Below are positions 38,231 through 53,200 of a DNA stretch of 64,000 nt, piece by piece; position 1 is the first letter of the stretch, and every line of letters begins with the position of its first letter. The notes below the pieces were generated by a model. The model was not told the DNA's origin, made no database searches, and saw nothing but the letters and a program-made list of their open reading frames with translations. The translations under genes and the position numbers were made by a program. This stretch comes from Wuchereria bancrofti (lineage: Eukaryota; Nematoda; Chromadorea; Rhabditida; Onchocercidae), in assembly GCA_005281725.1 (NCBI GenBank), contig SSBO01000012.1, positions 19,171,060 to 19,235,059 on the forward strand. The letters are read 5' to 3'.

Positions 38231-41200
38231 ATGACGGAAACAAACACAAGTAATGATGATACAACACAAGAACAGAAAGATGGAACATCACATCGTGGAT
38301 TCAGTCAAAAAGTTCGAGGAATTTTATTGGAATCACAATCGACTACATCCGATAAATTACCTGTAAGATTTGTTGCGTTCTAATTGCATTGATAAATAGG
38401 ACATGCCATTCTATGCTAGTAAGAGCAATATATATTATTTGTACTTTAATTTGCAATTTAAATAAATAAATAAATAAATAAATACAAAAAAATCTAAGGA
38501 ATCTGATAAAGCAATAATTTTTCGTCCAATTAATACACTGATTATTTTAAATTAATATGATGTGATTGACATTTTTATAAATTCACTTAAAATGCTACAT
38601 AGAAAAATGAACTAATAATCAATAAATTCAAATATATGATGAATTAAAATAATTGATTCTTGTTAATTGCATAAATTGTTTTCATTTTGCAAGTTTATAG
38701 TAATAATGATAGCACACGCTATGAGTTATTTCTTTAGGATATCTTTGAATTTCTCCTATTAAATTCATCAACTAATTGTTTTTTCTCAATTTTAGCAAAC
38801 AAAATAAATGGCTTATTTTTTTCAGATATTGATTGAACGAAGAAAATTTTAATTACTTCTTTTATTTGCTAATTCAAACATTCTCACAGTTTTTTTTTCC
38901 TGTTTTTCTCTTGCTATTTTTTAGCTAATAAAAATACTTGCATATTATTAGGTAATTTAAAAAAAATATTAGGTAAAAAAAAAATAAAAATACATATTAG
39001 GCAAAAAAAAATTTTTAATTTAGTGAAGTTATTAAAACGTCTTCATTCGAACAGGTAGACTTCATTTTAATTTAATTTCAGAATATGCCAAATAAAAGTT
39101 TAAAAAAAAATGTTCAAACAACTACTGCACCACATCGTGGTTTTAATGAGAAGGCACGCGAGATGTTGCTAGATCGGAAAAATCCAGGTATTATTGACCG
39201 ATGTTTATTACAGACATTTCTTATAATGTAACGAAATATAGAAAAATATGAATGCCATATTTCCAGAAGAAATTAATAATAATTACTGTGCAAATAAGCA
39301 TTCTCATTTATTTGATCAAAACAGTGGTACTAAAAAAAATGAAGTTATTGTAGTCGTAACAGTTATAGCTATAACAATAACAATAACAGCAACAACAACA
39401 ATAACAACTACTACTATTACTAGTGCTACTATTAATGCTGTTGCAAGAACAATTCTTACAGCATTAACTTTACTGTCGCAACAGCTGTTGCTAAATATTG
39501 CACATTAATTTAAAATTATTTTCACCACACTTAAATAAGTATTAGAATTATTAACTTAATTTTCTGTTTCTACAAATTTTAAATTTAAACTTGGCAACAA
39601 AAAGTTTTTTCTTTTTTTCTGTAGCTTTATTTAATAAAAGACGAATAAATTTTCGGTAATGTAATGAATTAAAAAGAAAAAAACATCCAAATCAAATGTT
39701 CACTTATTTTTCTTTTTTCCTTTTTATCTCCCCCTCCCAAAAAAGACAGGAAAGAAATAAAAAAAATAAAATAACATGGCAATTCAATTTAGAGATTTTA
39801 ACTGAAGCAAAAAGAAAACGAAAAAATTGAATTAAAATTTGTCGTAAGCAAAAAAGATGAAAATAACAGAAGAAAATAACGAAAAAATCAGCTAAATTCC
39901 TTTAATCTTCCTTTTTTTGTCCTCATTTTCTTCTTTTGCTGCGCCTTTAATGATTCTTAAAATGTCCATCAATGTTTGTTTATTGACTTTTATTTTTGAA
40001 AATTTTGCACTGTGAAAATAGCATTTTGCTTTTCTCATTACTTCAGTCATATCGTAGAAGTCATCTCAAATTAACTTACTACTTGTCCATTTCAAATTCG
40101 ATTAAAAATGCGTTCAAATTTTTTTTTCTTCTCTTGCTTTCATGAACAACAATTTAATTTTATTTTTGCTAGAGCACGAAAAAAAAAACGCACATAGAAA
40201 AATAATAAAAGACAAATAAAATGAATAAAATTAAGAAAATAAAAGTGAATAAAAGAAAAAAAAAAGAGAACAGCAACAACAACAATTCGATTTATTTTGT
40301 AATAATCTATTATTACAACAATTAATAGTAGATTAACATAAAATCAATTAAATTTCTTTAACCTATTTTCCAAAGTAAACAAAGAATTATTATCATTAAT
40401 AGTATTTTAGTACAATTAACTTCTAATTGATTTTTCATTACTTTGGTTTATCTCAAAAAAAAAAATTTTTTTTGACTCTTTTTTAAAAAAAATGTTATTT
40501 TTTTTTGCATCTTTTTCTCAAGAAATGAAATGAAAGGAAAAAGGATATTATTTTTTTTCCTTTTTGCATTTTAGCAAATTATTTTTCTTTTTCCTTTTTC
40601 ATTCCTCTGTCATCACATTGAATATTTAAATAAAGCGTGAAATTTGAAATTTATATACTCGAAAAGTTTAAAAAAATACTTCTTTCCATCTAAATATTAT
40701 GTTGATAAAACAATATGCAAATTAGTCATTAATTGCTTTTACTAAGAAGAAAGTAAACTAAAAACTAAAAAGGAAGTAGAGTAATTAATGGCACCTATTT
40801 TTTCAAATTTTCCATATTAATAGTAAAGCAATTAATGGCACCTAATATTAATTAACGAAGATTACATTTATTATCAAATATTTAAATACAATAAAAAGAA
40901 CCTAATGTCTACATTAAAAGAAAGGCTGTATGGGCTAAAAACATTTATTATTTCTGCTATTGAAGTGTTTCTCGTTTTTGCTCATCAAAAACATCGAAGT
41001 CATTCATCAGAACAATAAAGCTATTTTACTAGTTTTACAAATTATTCATTACTTTATGTAATTAAAGTTAAAAAAGAAGGAAAAAGAAAAGGAAATATTA
41101 TGTTAATTTAAAATTATGTTAATAAAGTTATATTAATAAAAAATAATTTAAAAAAAATTCATCTTATATAAATTTTTCCAATTATAATTCTATAATTTCC

Positions 41201-41630
41201 AAAAACTTTTCCTTCATCCTTTCTTATTAATTTTTCTCCAAATAGACTCCACAATTGGTTAATTCATTAATTAGTCAATCACTTGTTAAAATGTATTACA
41301 TAAAATGAATAAAGGAATATAATCAAAAAGATTTAAAAAAAGAAAAACTAATTGCAAAATAAATTTCGTAGAAGAAATCGAAAAGAAAGGAAACTAGTGT
41401 ATAAATATGATCATATACTATTTCACATTTATAATATCAAAAGAAAAGAAAAATAATTGAATCAGAATAAGACATAAAAAAATTATAGAAATTGAAATTA
41501 AAAAGAAACTAAACAATGAATTAAAATTAGTTAATTAAAACTATAATCGTTTTTTGAAAAGAAAAATTTTGTTTCAGGAACAACTTCATCTAAAGTTAAA
41601 GGAAGCGAAAAAATACGACATCTTCTTTAA
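38231..41630 (+). CDS. small protein with internal HRGF repeat, 96 residues
   Basis: Exons 38231-38362, 39082-39187 and 41578-41630 (stop TAA 41628-41630) join in phase. I do not recognise a named family. The protein is hydrophilic, rich in Thr, Ser, Lys and Gln, with no signal peptide or membrane segment. Two copies of one motif fall one per exon: TSHRGFSQKVRGILLESQ (about 19-36) and APHRGFNEKAREMLLDRK (about 60-77), consensus HRGF-x-x-K-x-R-x-x-L-L. The third exon carries a weaker SSKVKGSEKIRHLL at the C-terminus. One repeat per exon suggests origin by exon duplication. The pattern of a turn plus an amphipathic helix would suit a short binding motif. Introns are long (719 and 2390 bases) for so small a protein. 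An extra 5' exon cannot be excluded, but the ATG at 38231 begins the conserved-looking frame. Confidence 0.7.
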
Positions 41631-44215
41631 TTAACCGATCCTTCGCTTTTCTTACAACCATGTCATCATTGTTAATAACAGGAAACTGGAATGAAGAGGT
41701 TAACGTAAAACCAATGATCATATTCAACTATCACTTTCTGTTTTATTTCTTTCACTATTAAAAAAAAAATAAAAATTGAACCATTTCCAAGATTAACAAA
41801 AGAAGCAGTGAAAAAGAAAAAAGAACCAAATATTTTCTTCCAATTATTTCATTTTTTTTGACTGTTATCTTACTATAGCTTGCTTATTATTATCACTACC
41901 ACCGTAATTATGGTTTATCATCCTTATCAATTATCACAAATTATCATTAATATTACAAATAATTTAATATATTATCGCTTCAGGCATATTGAGCTTCCTT
42001 ACATTTTGCTTTATGTATTGTTGTGAATAAAATATCATTTCTTCTTCTTTTTTTGCTTCTGTCTTTCTTTTGTTTATTGTTTCTTTTTTTAATATTTAGT
42101 ACCAAAATATGGAAAAGTTTTGAAAAAACGGGAAAATGTATATGAAGAATGTTATAAAATTTATTGTGCAAGGCGCGCAGAAAATACTAGTTGAAAATTT
42201 ATTTAAATGTAAAATATTTCGTTAGATTTCATATTGTTAAGTGTTTAAAAAATATTACAATTACTGAAATTTTAATATGTGAAAGGTTTAAGACTAAAAT
42301 GAAAAATGATGTGATAACTGTTAAATGCAAAGGGAAAGAGAGAGAAAGAGAACAAGGAAGAGATGAAACTACCTGTCTTTAGCACCTTATCTTAATAAAT
42401 ACTGACTGCATTATATAGTGAAAATAAAACAAGCTATTAGCAATTATTAAATTTTCTCATCGCTCTAATGTAAAATACGCCTACTATCCAATAAATGATG
42501 AATGACGTGATAAGTAATGACACGTAGCGGAAATAACTTTTCCTTTCTCATTTATGTTGTATTAATTCAGGAATTTTATAAAAAGAGAAAAAAGATTACT
42601 AGCAATACTATACTACTTTAGTTAAATTTCAAATAAAGGTCAAATGCCATTGAAGTTGATAGAAAAAAAAGGAAAGGATTAAATATTAATAAAATTAATC
42701 ATTTCAATGTCATGTTTTGTTCCTCCATCTTCTCCTTTTATTTTCAATACTTCATATTCGAAGAAAAAAAAGAACGAAATTAAATAGTTAATAATACCAG
42801 TAAAAAAAAGAAAAACTGAATTAATATGAAGCATGGAGAGGGAGAGAGAGGAGAAGCGAGGGAAGGAAATAAATGTATATAAAAAAATAGTACAGCTTAG
42901 AGGATGGGAAAAACAGCAATTTGGAATTCTTATGTATATATATGTATAACTGATACATGTAAATTATTATCACTGGACTTTAAATTAGAAAGCACGAAAA
43001 CAAAAGTAAGAGCTGAAATAAATATGAATGCGAGAAAAAAGTAGTACACAAAAAAAAGTAGCTGATAAACAAAGAGAAAATAGGAAGAGGCTAATTAATT
43101 AATCACTACATGTGATGACAATTTTGCTAGTTCTCAGTTGAAAAAATACGTAAGAATTTCAAGAATAGCAAACAAAGAAAGTAGGAAAAGTTGATGAAAG
43201 AAAAAGATTGGAAGTTAACAAATCAAGCAGTAATTTCAATATAATTATATAATGATACAATGGAAAATTGGTGTAATGACAACGTAATAATAAACTACTT
43301 TTGGCATTACTTAAAAGTCATTAACAGAAGGCATTAGTATTATATTTTTAGTGACTTAAGATTGGTGATCATAACTGAAAGCGAAAATAAAAAGAGCATT
43401 CAAATCCTTTCCCTCTTTTCATTCCTTTCTTCTCAGTTGTCATCGAATAGCTATTTCCATTCTTTATTTCAATAAAAAAAAGAATCTTTTGCAGAAACTG
43501 TGTCACAGAAAGGAAGGAACCAATACGTAAGCAAACTTATTTTCTCCCACTTTTCATTCTTCCATCATTTTTCACCATAACACAATTCGGTAACTCAAAT
43601 TTTCAGTCTTTTCTAGAATTTTTAATCTTTTCCATTTTGTTGCGATATAATTGGCCATCTTTCTAATTAATTAAGCAATGTCATAAGGGTAGAAAAGTCG
43701 AAAGTTACAAAAGATTTTCAATATCTTTCTGACTCAAATAAATAAACAACCCACATTGAATTAAGAAAATGTATCATCAGCAAAGGAAGTAATAATTTCG
43801 GAAAACTTTATAACAATTTCGAAAAAACGACAAATTTATAGAATATATAATAAGCAACAGAAAACTAATTGCATATTCCTCTCATGTATCGAACACTTAA
43901 GCTACAGTAATATTTCTGCACAAAATTAAAGTTAGGAAGAATAAATTAGAATGGGAAGAAAATGAGACTAAGTGAATAATTTATTTCCAAGCAACAAAAT
44001 TCACATCATCAAACTAACCCACAAACATAGATAAATTATATCAATTATTGATAGAAAGATGGAAATAGAAAGGAAGACATAGATATCAATACAAGCATTT
44101 GTAAATATTTCAACAGCACATCAAAAAATTCATTTCATCAAATCATCATAAGTACTATCTGTCTTTCATTCCAATAACAATGAAAAACAGAAGGCAGTTC
44201 TGCTTGTTCGGAAGG
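41631..44215. other. intergenic region between convergent genes
   Basis: AT-rich spacer between the HRGF-repeat gene and the patronin gene. A GA-rich run lies at 42835-42865. No coding exon or RNA gene supported. Confidence 0.5.
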
Positions 44216-47200
44216 CTACCTGTTAATGCTGTTGCTGTGTGGAATTTTTGGACCCTGCATATAATGATCTTGTAATGTAAAACCATCAATTGTCGCCGAA
44301 AGATGCTTTGTTGGTATCTGCGAAAATTTCTTCGCACCCGAATCATACCTTAAAGAACAAACAAGTAATCAAATCAATAACTTGTAAAAGACAAACTAGA
44401 AAAACTTCATCTAAATCGATCTCAGTTTACGTCAATGATCGGACAGGACAAACTTTCGCAGTCTATTTAGATACTATCTTGAACAGTGTACAAAAAGAGG
44501 AGAAAAACTTTTTTTTTCTCAAAATCACAGAAAATCAGTAACTACAGGTTGCTCCGTACCATTTCGCCTTGACTAATTAGAGCATAAAATTAAAACTTGT
44601 TGAATAGAATAACACTGCTTCTGCGAACGATATCTGCATTCAGCTTTACTATTATTATTTAGGGTTTAATGTCCTTCTTTTACCAACGCAGTACCGCATA
44701 TCCTAAAATATGAATCGAAGAAGAAAGCATACTTGAACATAAGATTTATCATCGACTCATGGCAAATGTTGGGGCCTCTTCCATGAATACGATGTGCGGT
44801 ATCTGATTGCTGATCCCAACTATATGCGCCTAAATAGCGACATTTTTGGTCCCGGAACAGCAAAAGGAAATGCTTACTATCACTTTTTGCCAGTTCACCA
44901 AGCACCTAAAAATTGTCAATAGCTTACCAGGTATATTATGCAAAATTAGACATTATGGTATAATAAAAAACTAAAAGTGACATTTGGCAACCGTCAGAAG
45001 AACCTTTGCACAGTTTTCACTAAAGTATAACCATTTGTTAGAACTATCTGAAATTCATCAAAAATATGCAATTCAGGTTTCAACCTTGTTTCAAACCTTG
45101 TTTCAATAAGCCCCAAAAAACAAAAACAAAAACTGCCTACTTCAGCACGCTGTTTATCCCAAACAGTTCCAGGGAACACCGAATATTGCAAGGCATTTAT
45201 AATCATTGATCGATTAGACTTATGGACATATTTCGAAAACAATTTTAGTGCTGCAATTGGAAAACATTAAATAAATGAACAATAATAAATGAACGATGAG
45301 CACAGTAATCGAATCGAATATTTTATTTGAATAATAAGCAAATACTAGAAGCACACTCTCACAGAAAACTGAGCAATGACATTTACTTGGTTCAGCAGTA
45401 CTTGGTACAGGAATACGAGCTGAAGACGGTGCACTGCTCTCTTCAAAGCTACTTTGCGGTCGACCTGAACGCTTTATTCGATGATTCGTTCCTTCCATCT
45501 TCAAAGAAAAGAAAAATTCGTTCTTTTAAACTATCACAAATTAAAGAGATAAACGAAGAATACAATGAGCTGAAACATTACCCTTAAAAAAAAAAAAAAT
45601 CATCCTCACTCTCTCATGATTACTTTCTCTTTTTTCTCCTCCTGCATTCTTATTCTTTCCATTTTTTTCATTAAATTTAATACGGCTAAATAGCAGAATT
45701 TTCTTAAAATAATGTTTTCGATCTTTTTTTTATTTTCTTAAAATAATAGAAATATGATAATAAAACATTACCGTGCTTTTCGGTCGCTGTACTAAAGGCA
45801 GTTGGTTATATCCTCGACCACTAGGCAGTTCAATATTTTCCAACTCTTTTTCCATCTTTTTACGTTTGTAATCATCTAATATTCTCTGCCTGACATATAA
45901 TAAATGAAGTGAACTTCCTGTTTCGCCAATATAAACCTAATAAGAACTAGAAAATAAAAATGACCTTTGCAATTCACGCTCACGCTTCCGTTGTTCAGCA
46001 GCTTCCTGTCTTTCCAATTCAGCTTGCCTACGTTCAGCATTTTTAGCTTCAATTTCCCCAACTTTTTGTTCAATTTGTTCACGACGTCGTAAGGTTTTCG
46101 CTAACAACGCTTCACGTTTTGCTTCCATTTCGGGAGTCTATAAAGCATGTTAGCAAGCTAAGAAGAACTATAAACTAGAAGTGCTATAAAATATTACAAA
46201 CTGCTGATATATGTTTAACACATGAAATTTCGGCCAAAATTTAAAAACTGAAATTATGGAGAAGGCTGCTACCCAAAAACACGAGTATTATCATAACCGC
46301 CAGCAAAAGTATACCCACATGTGGTGAAAATATGCACACTCGAAAAATCAGCATGACAGCAGCAATCAATATATTTTCTTTTAAATTATCCTTCCTTAAA
46401 TTCAAATTGCACAGCCCTTTCCCACCGACTGTGGTAGTGGGCTCTTTTCAAGCTGAAAGTTTTGGGAAAAATGTCCCACAGCTTTCCTACACTGAGTAAC
46501 CGTTTTTATTTACAACCAACTATGATTCTACCAACGATAAAATTTAAGGAAGAGCTTATAGAACTGATAAAAATAGCCACTGGCTAATGATTTAAATCAT
46601 TCTTTCATAGAATAACTAGAAAATTTAAACTACTGCTTGACTAGATCATGAAATTAAATGGTCTAGAAATGCAACTGACTAACCACGTTGATAACAGGCT
46701 TATCGGCTGCATCGTCAACAATGAACTGTGAAGCACGCGTAGAGGAAAGCTTTCTGGGTGGAGGAGGTACATCGGCATTTGTGGATGAAGTGGGATCTTT
46801 CGGTGGACTTTGTTGATGTCCTGGCTTATCATTTTCTTCTATAATATAAAATATATATCTTATAGCAACCAAAAACCTTATCATTCAGACATGTAAAAAA
46901 CATAAGCTACATAAAAAGTATCCCTTTTTCAAAAGATTAAAATAGAACATACAAAATAATCAATTCGCAGGCCAATTTGAAGGAATTTCCTAATTTATAC
47001 CGGCTGTGAGCTATGATCACATATATTTATATACCCACACATGTAGGAAGAAATCAATCCAAAAAACTATTAAAATTTCTAATATAAAGACCAGTAAATG
47101 TAGAAGTATAATAAATGCATGCAACTTCAAGTACGTTAAAAGAATTTTGAAAATATTGTAAAAATAGAAAAAAGAAAATGCTTACTCTGCTTGATGTAAG

Positions 47201-50200
47201 GATCGAAATCGGTTTGCTGAAGATGCTGCAGCAGATTAGGTTCTCTTTGATGCAAGGATATGGATTCCAGCACTGTGACACCATTTACATTTTCAGATGC
47301 TTCTGATGACTGGTTCTAGGAAAATAAAATTTCTGAAGTTTCAAAACTACACCAGCAATTTCCGTTCCGTATCTCAGAATCCAAGAAATTCATGTAACGA
47401 AACGTCATTGTTAAAATTATTAAAACATTACAGATGGATTCAATCAAGAAGAAAAGTTATGCTACTTGTAGCTGTGAAGGAACGCCTGGTAAGAACTCAG
47501 ACTGATTCGATAGATCCATTTCACTTTTCGTAAATGTTCTATTTTCCCAAGTACGCCTTTGTGGCCGTATCACCTGCCCAGCTTTATACGTAAGACCCCA
47601 GTTTGTCAAATTACGATTTATTTCAAGCGATGGATCCAAACGACTCGACGATGCCTAAAACAGATTTGCGAGGAAAATAAATGAATCGAACAAACCTAAG
47701 CTGAGAATAATTAAAGTCCGAAAACTGCAAACCATTAAACTTAGATAAAGAATTCGCACCAAAATAGGACCTAAGATAAGCAAAACCAAAACTAACATCA
47801 TTCCGATGAAGTCGAAATGTATTGTGCGCAACCGCAGTGGAATTAGCGACAGCATTAGTAAGCATAAATGGTGAACCAACAACAGGATGCGTAATAGTAT
47901 CCTGTGAATGTAAAACGTACGAACCATCCAGGTTCAGTTGATACTGTGGTGTTGATAGCTGAGAACCATGAACAACCTGAGAAGCATACATAGGCACTGT
48001 CGACTGATAGTCTGGTTGGTTGGTATATCCATTCAGGGGTATCTGCAATGGATCATTTCAGCACTGACATCACTAGTCAAACCAGGTAGAAAGCAAATAT
48101 TTTAAAGTCAAGAAAAGTCAAGAAATGCAAATCACTAATAATGTTACCAATAAACCACAAGTCTTTTAAAAAAGATAGGTACGAGGAATCGGTAAGATTG
48201 TTACTAAAAAGTAACCGGTGAATCGATAAGTATTCTAGGAAATCAGAAGAGATAAACCATAGATCCCTAGATTACAAAAACTGGAATCACCGGATAAATA
48301 ACTAGCCTACTTTATTGAAGCTAAAAAATCTTTTTTCAATTTTAGATCGCTAAGAATTCCTAAAATTTAGAATTGGGACCTGCAATGTATGCATAGGGAA
48401 CGTTTGATTTTGATCTGATATAGACTGTCCGAACAGTTGTGGTTCTACAGGAGCCATATAAGGTGTTGCGTAGGTATGTTGCTGTGCTTGACGCATCGAT
48501 TTTACTGCATTATGTGGCAAAGTTGCATAAGAACCATTGAGCACGTGATTTGCATCACTGATCAAACCAAACTCTGCAAGAAACGATGACAATAATACAC
48601 TGTCATTAAAAACTTTTACTTCTAGATAAGCATGATTTTTACAGCAAATTATCGGAAATTCGTTCCTTTATGGGCAAAAAAAGGCAAAAAATCATTCTGT
48701 AATAATATGGCTGTATACAATCAGGAAGAAATCCCGGAAAAATTTAATATTTCAGAAAGTAAAATGTCTGATATTACGAATAAAATCTGCTAGTAATAAT
48801 TTAACTAGGTGAGATCTACATAAAAGACAAGCTTGTCAGTAATTGACTGCTTCAGTTACTTAAAAAACAAAAAAAAAAATTTCACATGTACAAAAGTTGC
48901 ATGAAGATATTATGCCAGAAAAAACAATGAACTACCTGTATGGATAGCAGGTTGAGAAATGGCATGTGTCATTTGACGTTGCTCGTCTACCTGACGACTT
49001 AAATGCTCCTGCTGTACCGACATCTCTTGAAGTCGTTTCTATAGAGGAAAGAGAGAGAATTAGTTACAAAGAGTGAAATAAACTTGAATAATTAAGTACA
49101 AGAACCACATACCTTCAAATCCTGTACAGTTTCCTTCAAAAAAGATAATTCTTCTGATTGGTGTGTTTGAGAACTACCTATTTCACTTGCTGCACGCGAT
49201 CGTGCATCGGAACCCTGAAAATTTACGCAAAATTTAAAACCTAAGACCTGTCATCATTAAATTACTTTGTATTTGATTTGAAAGAATTCCATTTGTTTCT
49301 GAAATGTTACTGAACCATTTCTGAAACAGCAAAAAGTGTTTTCGTGCTCCAAAACTTCAAAACACAACCAAAACTAAAACTTTATTTATAGTACTGGTAT
49401 TGCCAATTGCAAACAGATGATCATAGAGAAAATGGATAACCGAACTCGCCTCACTGACTAATCTATTCCAAACTTATTATTCGATCAATATTTGGTAAAA
49501 AAAGTGGTTCGTAAAACCTGACCCAAGACATTTGACGGACTAATTGACAATGCCACCCTCAAAATCAAAATAATAGAGTACTTTTTCCAGACGTTGCATA
49601 AGTGTGAAGAATGCATCCTTCTGTTTCTGTGCGCGCTCTGACTCATTTTGATTTCTAAAAAATGTAATTCATACGAGAAAGCCTGAAATTTAAAAAAAAA
49701 AAAAACTGAAATTTACATCTGCACCAAGAATTTTGAAACAGAAGAATTAAAACTTATCCTACGGATTATGAAATTACAAGTTCCACTTATAGTCCAAAGA
49801 TAAGAGAAATATAAGAACATGTTGCATATAAATTGGACCGATCTCATAACCAACACTTATATTGTCTTATCTTACCAGTTATATCAAGATTATCTTACTC
49901 TAATATATCAAGAACCAATTTATTTTACATACGTTTTCAAATAACGTTTTTTTTCATGTTCACGTCGCTTTTCTTCTAATGCTAGACGTATACTTGCAGC
50001 TGGCATTGAATCACTGCGAATGTATGTCCCTCCTTGCGAAAAACCATCCGTACCGCTAACATGATCGCCACATTGCGTCGGAAATTTAAAGAAATGCAAA
50101 TATAGAATTTTCAACTAATGTTAAGAAGTTTAGTATTTAATTGCGGAAGATTGTAACTAAACATTTTATAATGTGTTTCTGAGAACCCTCCAAAACTTCA

Positions 50201-53200
50201 TAAAGGCAACAACACAAATATCCTTATGGTTTATCCTATCAAATCAATTTTTCCCAATTTTGAACTAACCCTCTATAAGTAATGCCGAAAAAGAATTCAT
50301 AATACAGTATTACTTACCAGCTCACCAAAGTTGGTTTTAAAACCAGCAAAATTCTTTTGATAATGATGTTTCATTGATTCACCCGAGCTACAATTATCAG
50401 TAAAGTAAATACTATCAATAAAGTGAATACTATTTGAACAAATTCCGAAAATTAGATGAAAACTCATATCTTCAATAATGTTTATTATATTGTCTAAATT
50501 TAAACCACACGGTCATTTCTTTGTCTCTCAGATTAGAATTATATCAGTATTGAGTGTAGTTCTCATTTATTAATAACATCTTAAGCCAGTTGAAGATACT
50601 GTGAACATCTTTTGCTCTATACAAACTTTCTTGTTCAAGCAAGAATCTACCACTATAACGAACAATTATTTTCTTGAAGAACTTTATTATTTTCCTGACA
50701 AAATAATCAACAATCCTTTCATACTTCTCGACAGCATTTCGTACTTTTGATCAATTTTCAACTGCCTAATAGGAAAAAAAAGTGAGAAAAATTACAACGC
50801 TAAAAGTTCAGTACCTAATTAATATGCAAAACAATACATACCGATTGGTCATAAGTGAGTCCGAAGACATTGCAGAAAATGCTAAAATAAGAAATCTTTT
50901 ACTGACTGTATGAAAAAATTTCACAGCCAGTAAAAACTGGAATTATTGCCAAATTTCCTCACTTCAGTAATCATTTTCAAATACATTTATAAATCGAATC
51001 ATTCCGTAGATTAAATTATAATATAGTAATGAACTGACAGGAGAAAAGACCGAAGATAATAAAGAACGAATATTAACTTACTTCGTGAAATTTCAGGTTG
51101 GAAACGAGATCTGAATTGATTAAGTACTTTATTTGGAGCAGTCTGCGATCGTAAATTAGGTATGCCATTTATTGGTACGAAACATCTTGCACGTAGAGGT
51201 GATGTCTCTATAGGACTTGCAACTACAACAGAAAAAAAAACTGGTCAAAAGCCAGCAATCAAATCTTTTCAAATAAATTATTCAGGGAATTCGCATAATT
51301 TTTTACCATTTCTTGCGCCATCTCCTTCGAAAATTTGAAAAAGATCAGCTAAGAAGGCGTTTACATTTGGTTGTAAACTTTCATGAAGGTATAGAATATC
51401 CTCAATTTCGAAGTGAAATGGATTCCATGGTAGATGGGAACAGAATTTCCTAAAATATTTTTAAGCATGTATAACTCGAACGAATAAGAGAAAAATATTA
51501 GATATCCTTCAAAGGTACCATTCATAAAAACATAAAATCTAAAATCAGATTTAAGATTAAGAAAACGATTGTGATTAAACAACTTAGCTTAACCGGAGAA
51601 AAGCCAGAAACATGAAAAGATAGCGATTTACCTAAGGAGCATTAAGTTGTACTGACAATCGGCAAGACTCATTGGATCGTTGAAACATATGTCTTAAAAA
51701 AACGGTTATTCAGCCTTCTTGTTCCCGAATTGTGCTTCGATTCAGATAAACAAAGTAGAATGCCATTCTGTTGGCATAAAATTTTTAAGATTAAGAATAG
51801 TAAATTTCAAAAAAAAAAAAACTTCAAATTACTATACATATAGCAAAAAACAAGCCTCGTAAGATCATTTCATTAGGTCGATAAAATCCAACAAGTGCGC
51901 AAATGCAAGTACCATCACACATATCCTCATACAGATCTTCCATTTCGGGTACTACCACTGACCGATCTGAAGTCTTTCGAATAACACAGGAACAGATGGT
52001 TAACAAGAAAAGTAAATCATACTTCAGTCCACTCAAAAATATTACGCATGGATAACAACATAAAAATCCAAACTATATTCAATATATTAAAATGTCACAT
52101 GGTCAAGTTTGTGCTTTCAAATTCATTACGTCACTACAATGTCACCTAACCTACCAAAGAAAATATTCCACAGTTTATAAGATGTTCATCCTGAAAAAGT
52201 GATAAGGGCCTACATATCCCACGTACAATTAGCTTCTATTTCTTTTTCCATCATTCCACATCATAAACTAAATCAATTAATTTCAGAATTCAAAATTTAT
52301 TTTACAAAAAATTTTCAACATTTATAGCAATTATATTCAATAGAGGGCAATTTAATCAAACAGAGAAAATTTTATATGTCTAAGAAAAGATTCCTTACAT
52401 TGCTCTCTAGAATTTTTATTCATCATAGTAAATTTTTCCATGTCATCTCGTACCAATAAACAAATTTTATTAATCCAAAACAACAATGCATCAACACTAT
52501 CCATTGGTTCTTCTCGTTTATCAACCGTCGTGTAATTCCTGCATGTTTCAGATGAAAAACAAACGATGAAGTCAAAAGCAAATTTCGTCATTTATTTTGT
52601 TTCACAGCTACCATATTTTCTTGGCAACTATAGGAATGTATATCCACAGTGAATAAAGAGAAGGGAATAGTAAAAGAAATTTTTTGCTGCTTTGATGTGT
52701 TAGCTATAACCTACTAAAATATGAATGAGCATTTATTCAACAAACTTCACTGATCTTACCAACAATTAAATAATCTTTGCTCACATAAATTCATTCTTTT
52801 TGAAGGACTGAAAATGAAAGTGAGAGATTTCTGGACAGAAGAAATCCAATTTATTTCCGCATCGACTTTTGTTTAGTAACGAATCCATGTGATTTTATCC
52901 ACATTTTTTACATTGTTCCAATTGTACCACAAAAGAAAAAACTACTTACTGTACAGCTTCTACCACTTTACCAATCGTAATAATGGATCGCATATGTGCA
53001 ATCATCAAAGAATCCATTATTGCCAGATGGGCAGCCTGCAAAAATTGAAAGTTTTCAGCTGACAAAAATTAAACCAGTCCTTCCAGAGGCATGACCTTAA
53101 ACGAAAGTTTCAAATAAAATCAACAAAATAAACTGACGGAAAAGGATATTAAAATAATCCGAAAAATAATCTACTTGATTAAAAGGTTCAACAGTTGACA

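Noticed and set aside
39248..39508. An 86-codon Thr/Ile-rich plus-strand frame
   Set aside because: Lies in intron 2 of the HRGF-repeat gene and comes from an ACA/ATA repeat.
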